Source: Trogon surrucura | Taxonomy: Eukaryota > Chordata > Aves > Trogoniformes > Trogonidae | Assembly (NCBI GenBank): GCA_020746105.1 | Contig: CM036631.1 | Coordinates: 12,710,558-12,774,557 of the forward strand | Length of the DNA: 64,000 nucleotides | Direction: 5' to 3' | In this document: positions 63,371 through 64,000 of the stretch, one piece after another | Numbering within the stretch: position 1 is the first letter of the stretch | Layout of the letters: the number at the start of each line of letters is the position of its first letter | The notes under the pieces: model-generated | Databases searched by the model: none | What the model saw: the letters and a program-made list of their open reading frames with translations, nothing else | Told to the model about the DNA's origin: nothing | Translations under genes and position numbers: made by a program

Positions 63371-64000
63371 GCTTGAGTTGTCTTTATAGTTCCTGGGAAA
63401 CCCTGAATGCACAGGGTTGTAAGCACAGATCTCCAAGGCGGCTTTAGAACTTCTATAGAGATCTACAAATGTACTGACAAAAGATATGCATACTTTGTTC
63501 CTATTTTTCTCTCTGTCTTCTAAAAGAAGTCTCGTCACAAAATTTCTTAAAGGGAATTTGTTAATGAGCTCTCTGGCCATGAAGAAAGATGAAAACACAA
63601 TGCTGAGATAATTTGCTATATTGCCTTTCACTCTTCATACTTAGAGACAATACTGCTCACCTCACACCTTCATGCAGAAAAAAATTCAGTTTTAATAACA
63701 TGCATTTTAAAACTAGTTTAAACCTAAGAATTCCTGCTAGACTGCCTTCCCCCCACCAAAAAAACAAAACACCAAAACCCAACATTTCTCTCTTGTTACT
63801 AGAGTTATAACTAAACACGTGACAGAGTGACAGTGGATGCCAACAGCATTTATTCCACATTTCGCTTCAATAGCCACCTACCCCAGAGCAGATGTGACAC
63901 ACAGCAGCACGTCTGTGTTGTATGATAATACCTTCAACCGCTTAAGTCCTCTACATCCTTTCACTTGTATTTGAGAGAAGTAACACCATTGGTACTTAGC
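63371..64000. other. Unique non-coding sequence
   Basis: Nothing recognisable is seen to the end of the window. Confidence 0.5.

Noticed and set aside
1-64000. tRNA, rRNA, CRISPR arrays, bacterial operons, telomeric repeats
   Set aside because: I looked for them and saw none. Repeats are of the vertebrate LINE/SINE and microsatellite type, and no regular spacer-repeat array exists.

Overview
This window looks like a stretch of bird nuclear genome, or less likely another sauropsid (reptile lineage). The evidence is a CR1 retrotransposon end carrying two copies of the 8-bp ATTCTGTG tail, other CR1 fragments, worn MIR/CORE-SINE remnants, a very low density of recognisable repeats, AT-rich non-coding DNA with few CpGs, and two sharply bounded CpG islands. 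No bacterial, viral or organellar gene organisation is visible. Most open frames here are short chance frames, and I cannot name a single protein-coding gene with confidence. Layout: 1-1150 is AT-rich and may hold the 3' end of a plus-strand transcript (polyadenylation signal at 1023). A CpG island of about 1.7 kb follows (about 1200-2870) with a promoter-like cluster near 1489-1568: an RFX X-box-like site, CCAAT and a YY1-like ATGGCGGC. From 2.9 to 37 kb the DNA is intergenic or intronic. It contains a minus-strand CR1 fragment (7.8-8.2 kb), three MIR-like remnants (9.15, 14.5 and 22.6 kb), a GC-rich candidate plus-strand exon (9613-9936), a 687-bp pure purine satellite with a 13-bp period (11487-12173), a likely conserved regulatory block with three inverted repeats (17.0-17.6 kb), and a minus-strand reading frame with a clear transmembrane helix next to a perfect 28-bp inverted repeat (19.8-20.0 kb). 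A second CpG island (about 37.4-38.05 kb) carries two consensus RFX X-boxes 22 bp apart. Beyond it lie a plus-strand CR1 3' end (39.73-40.04 kb), a diverged minus-strand CR1 (46.0-46.4 kb), a probable ancient CR1/L3 scrap (50.1 kb), and three candidate plus-strand exons (55.1, 57.6 and 59.6 kb) whose reading phases do not join into one protein. Working model: the two CpG islands are promoters of separate transcripts. The shared RFX-type sites suggest RFX-dependent, possibly ciliary, regulation. The candidate exons may belong to long non-coding or poorly conserved transcripts. This model is inference; RNA-seq and cross-species alignment would decide it.
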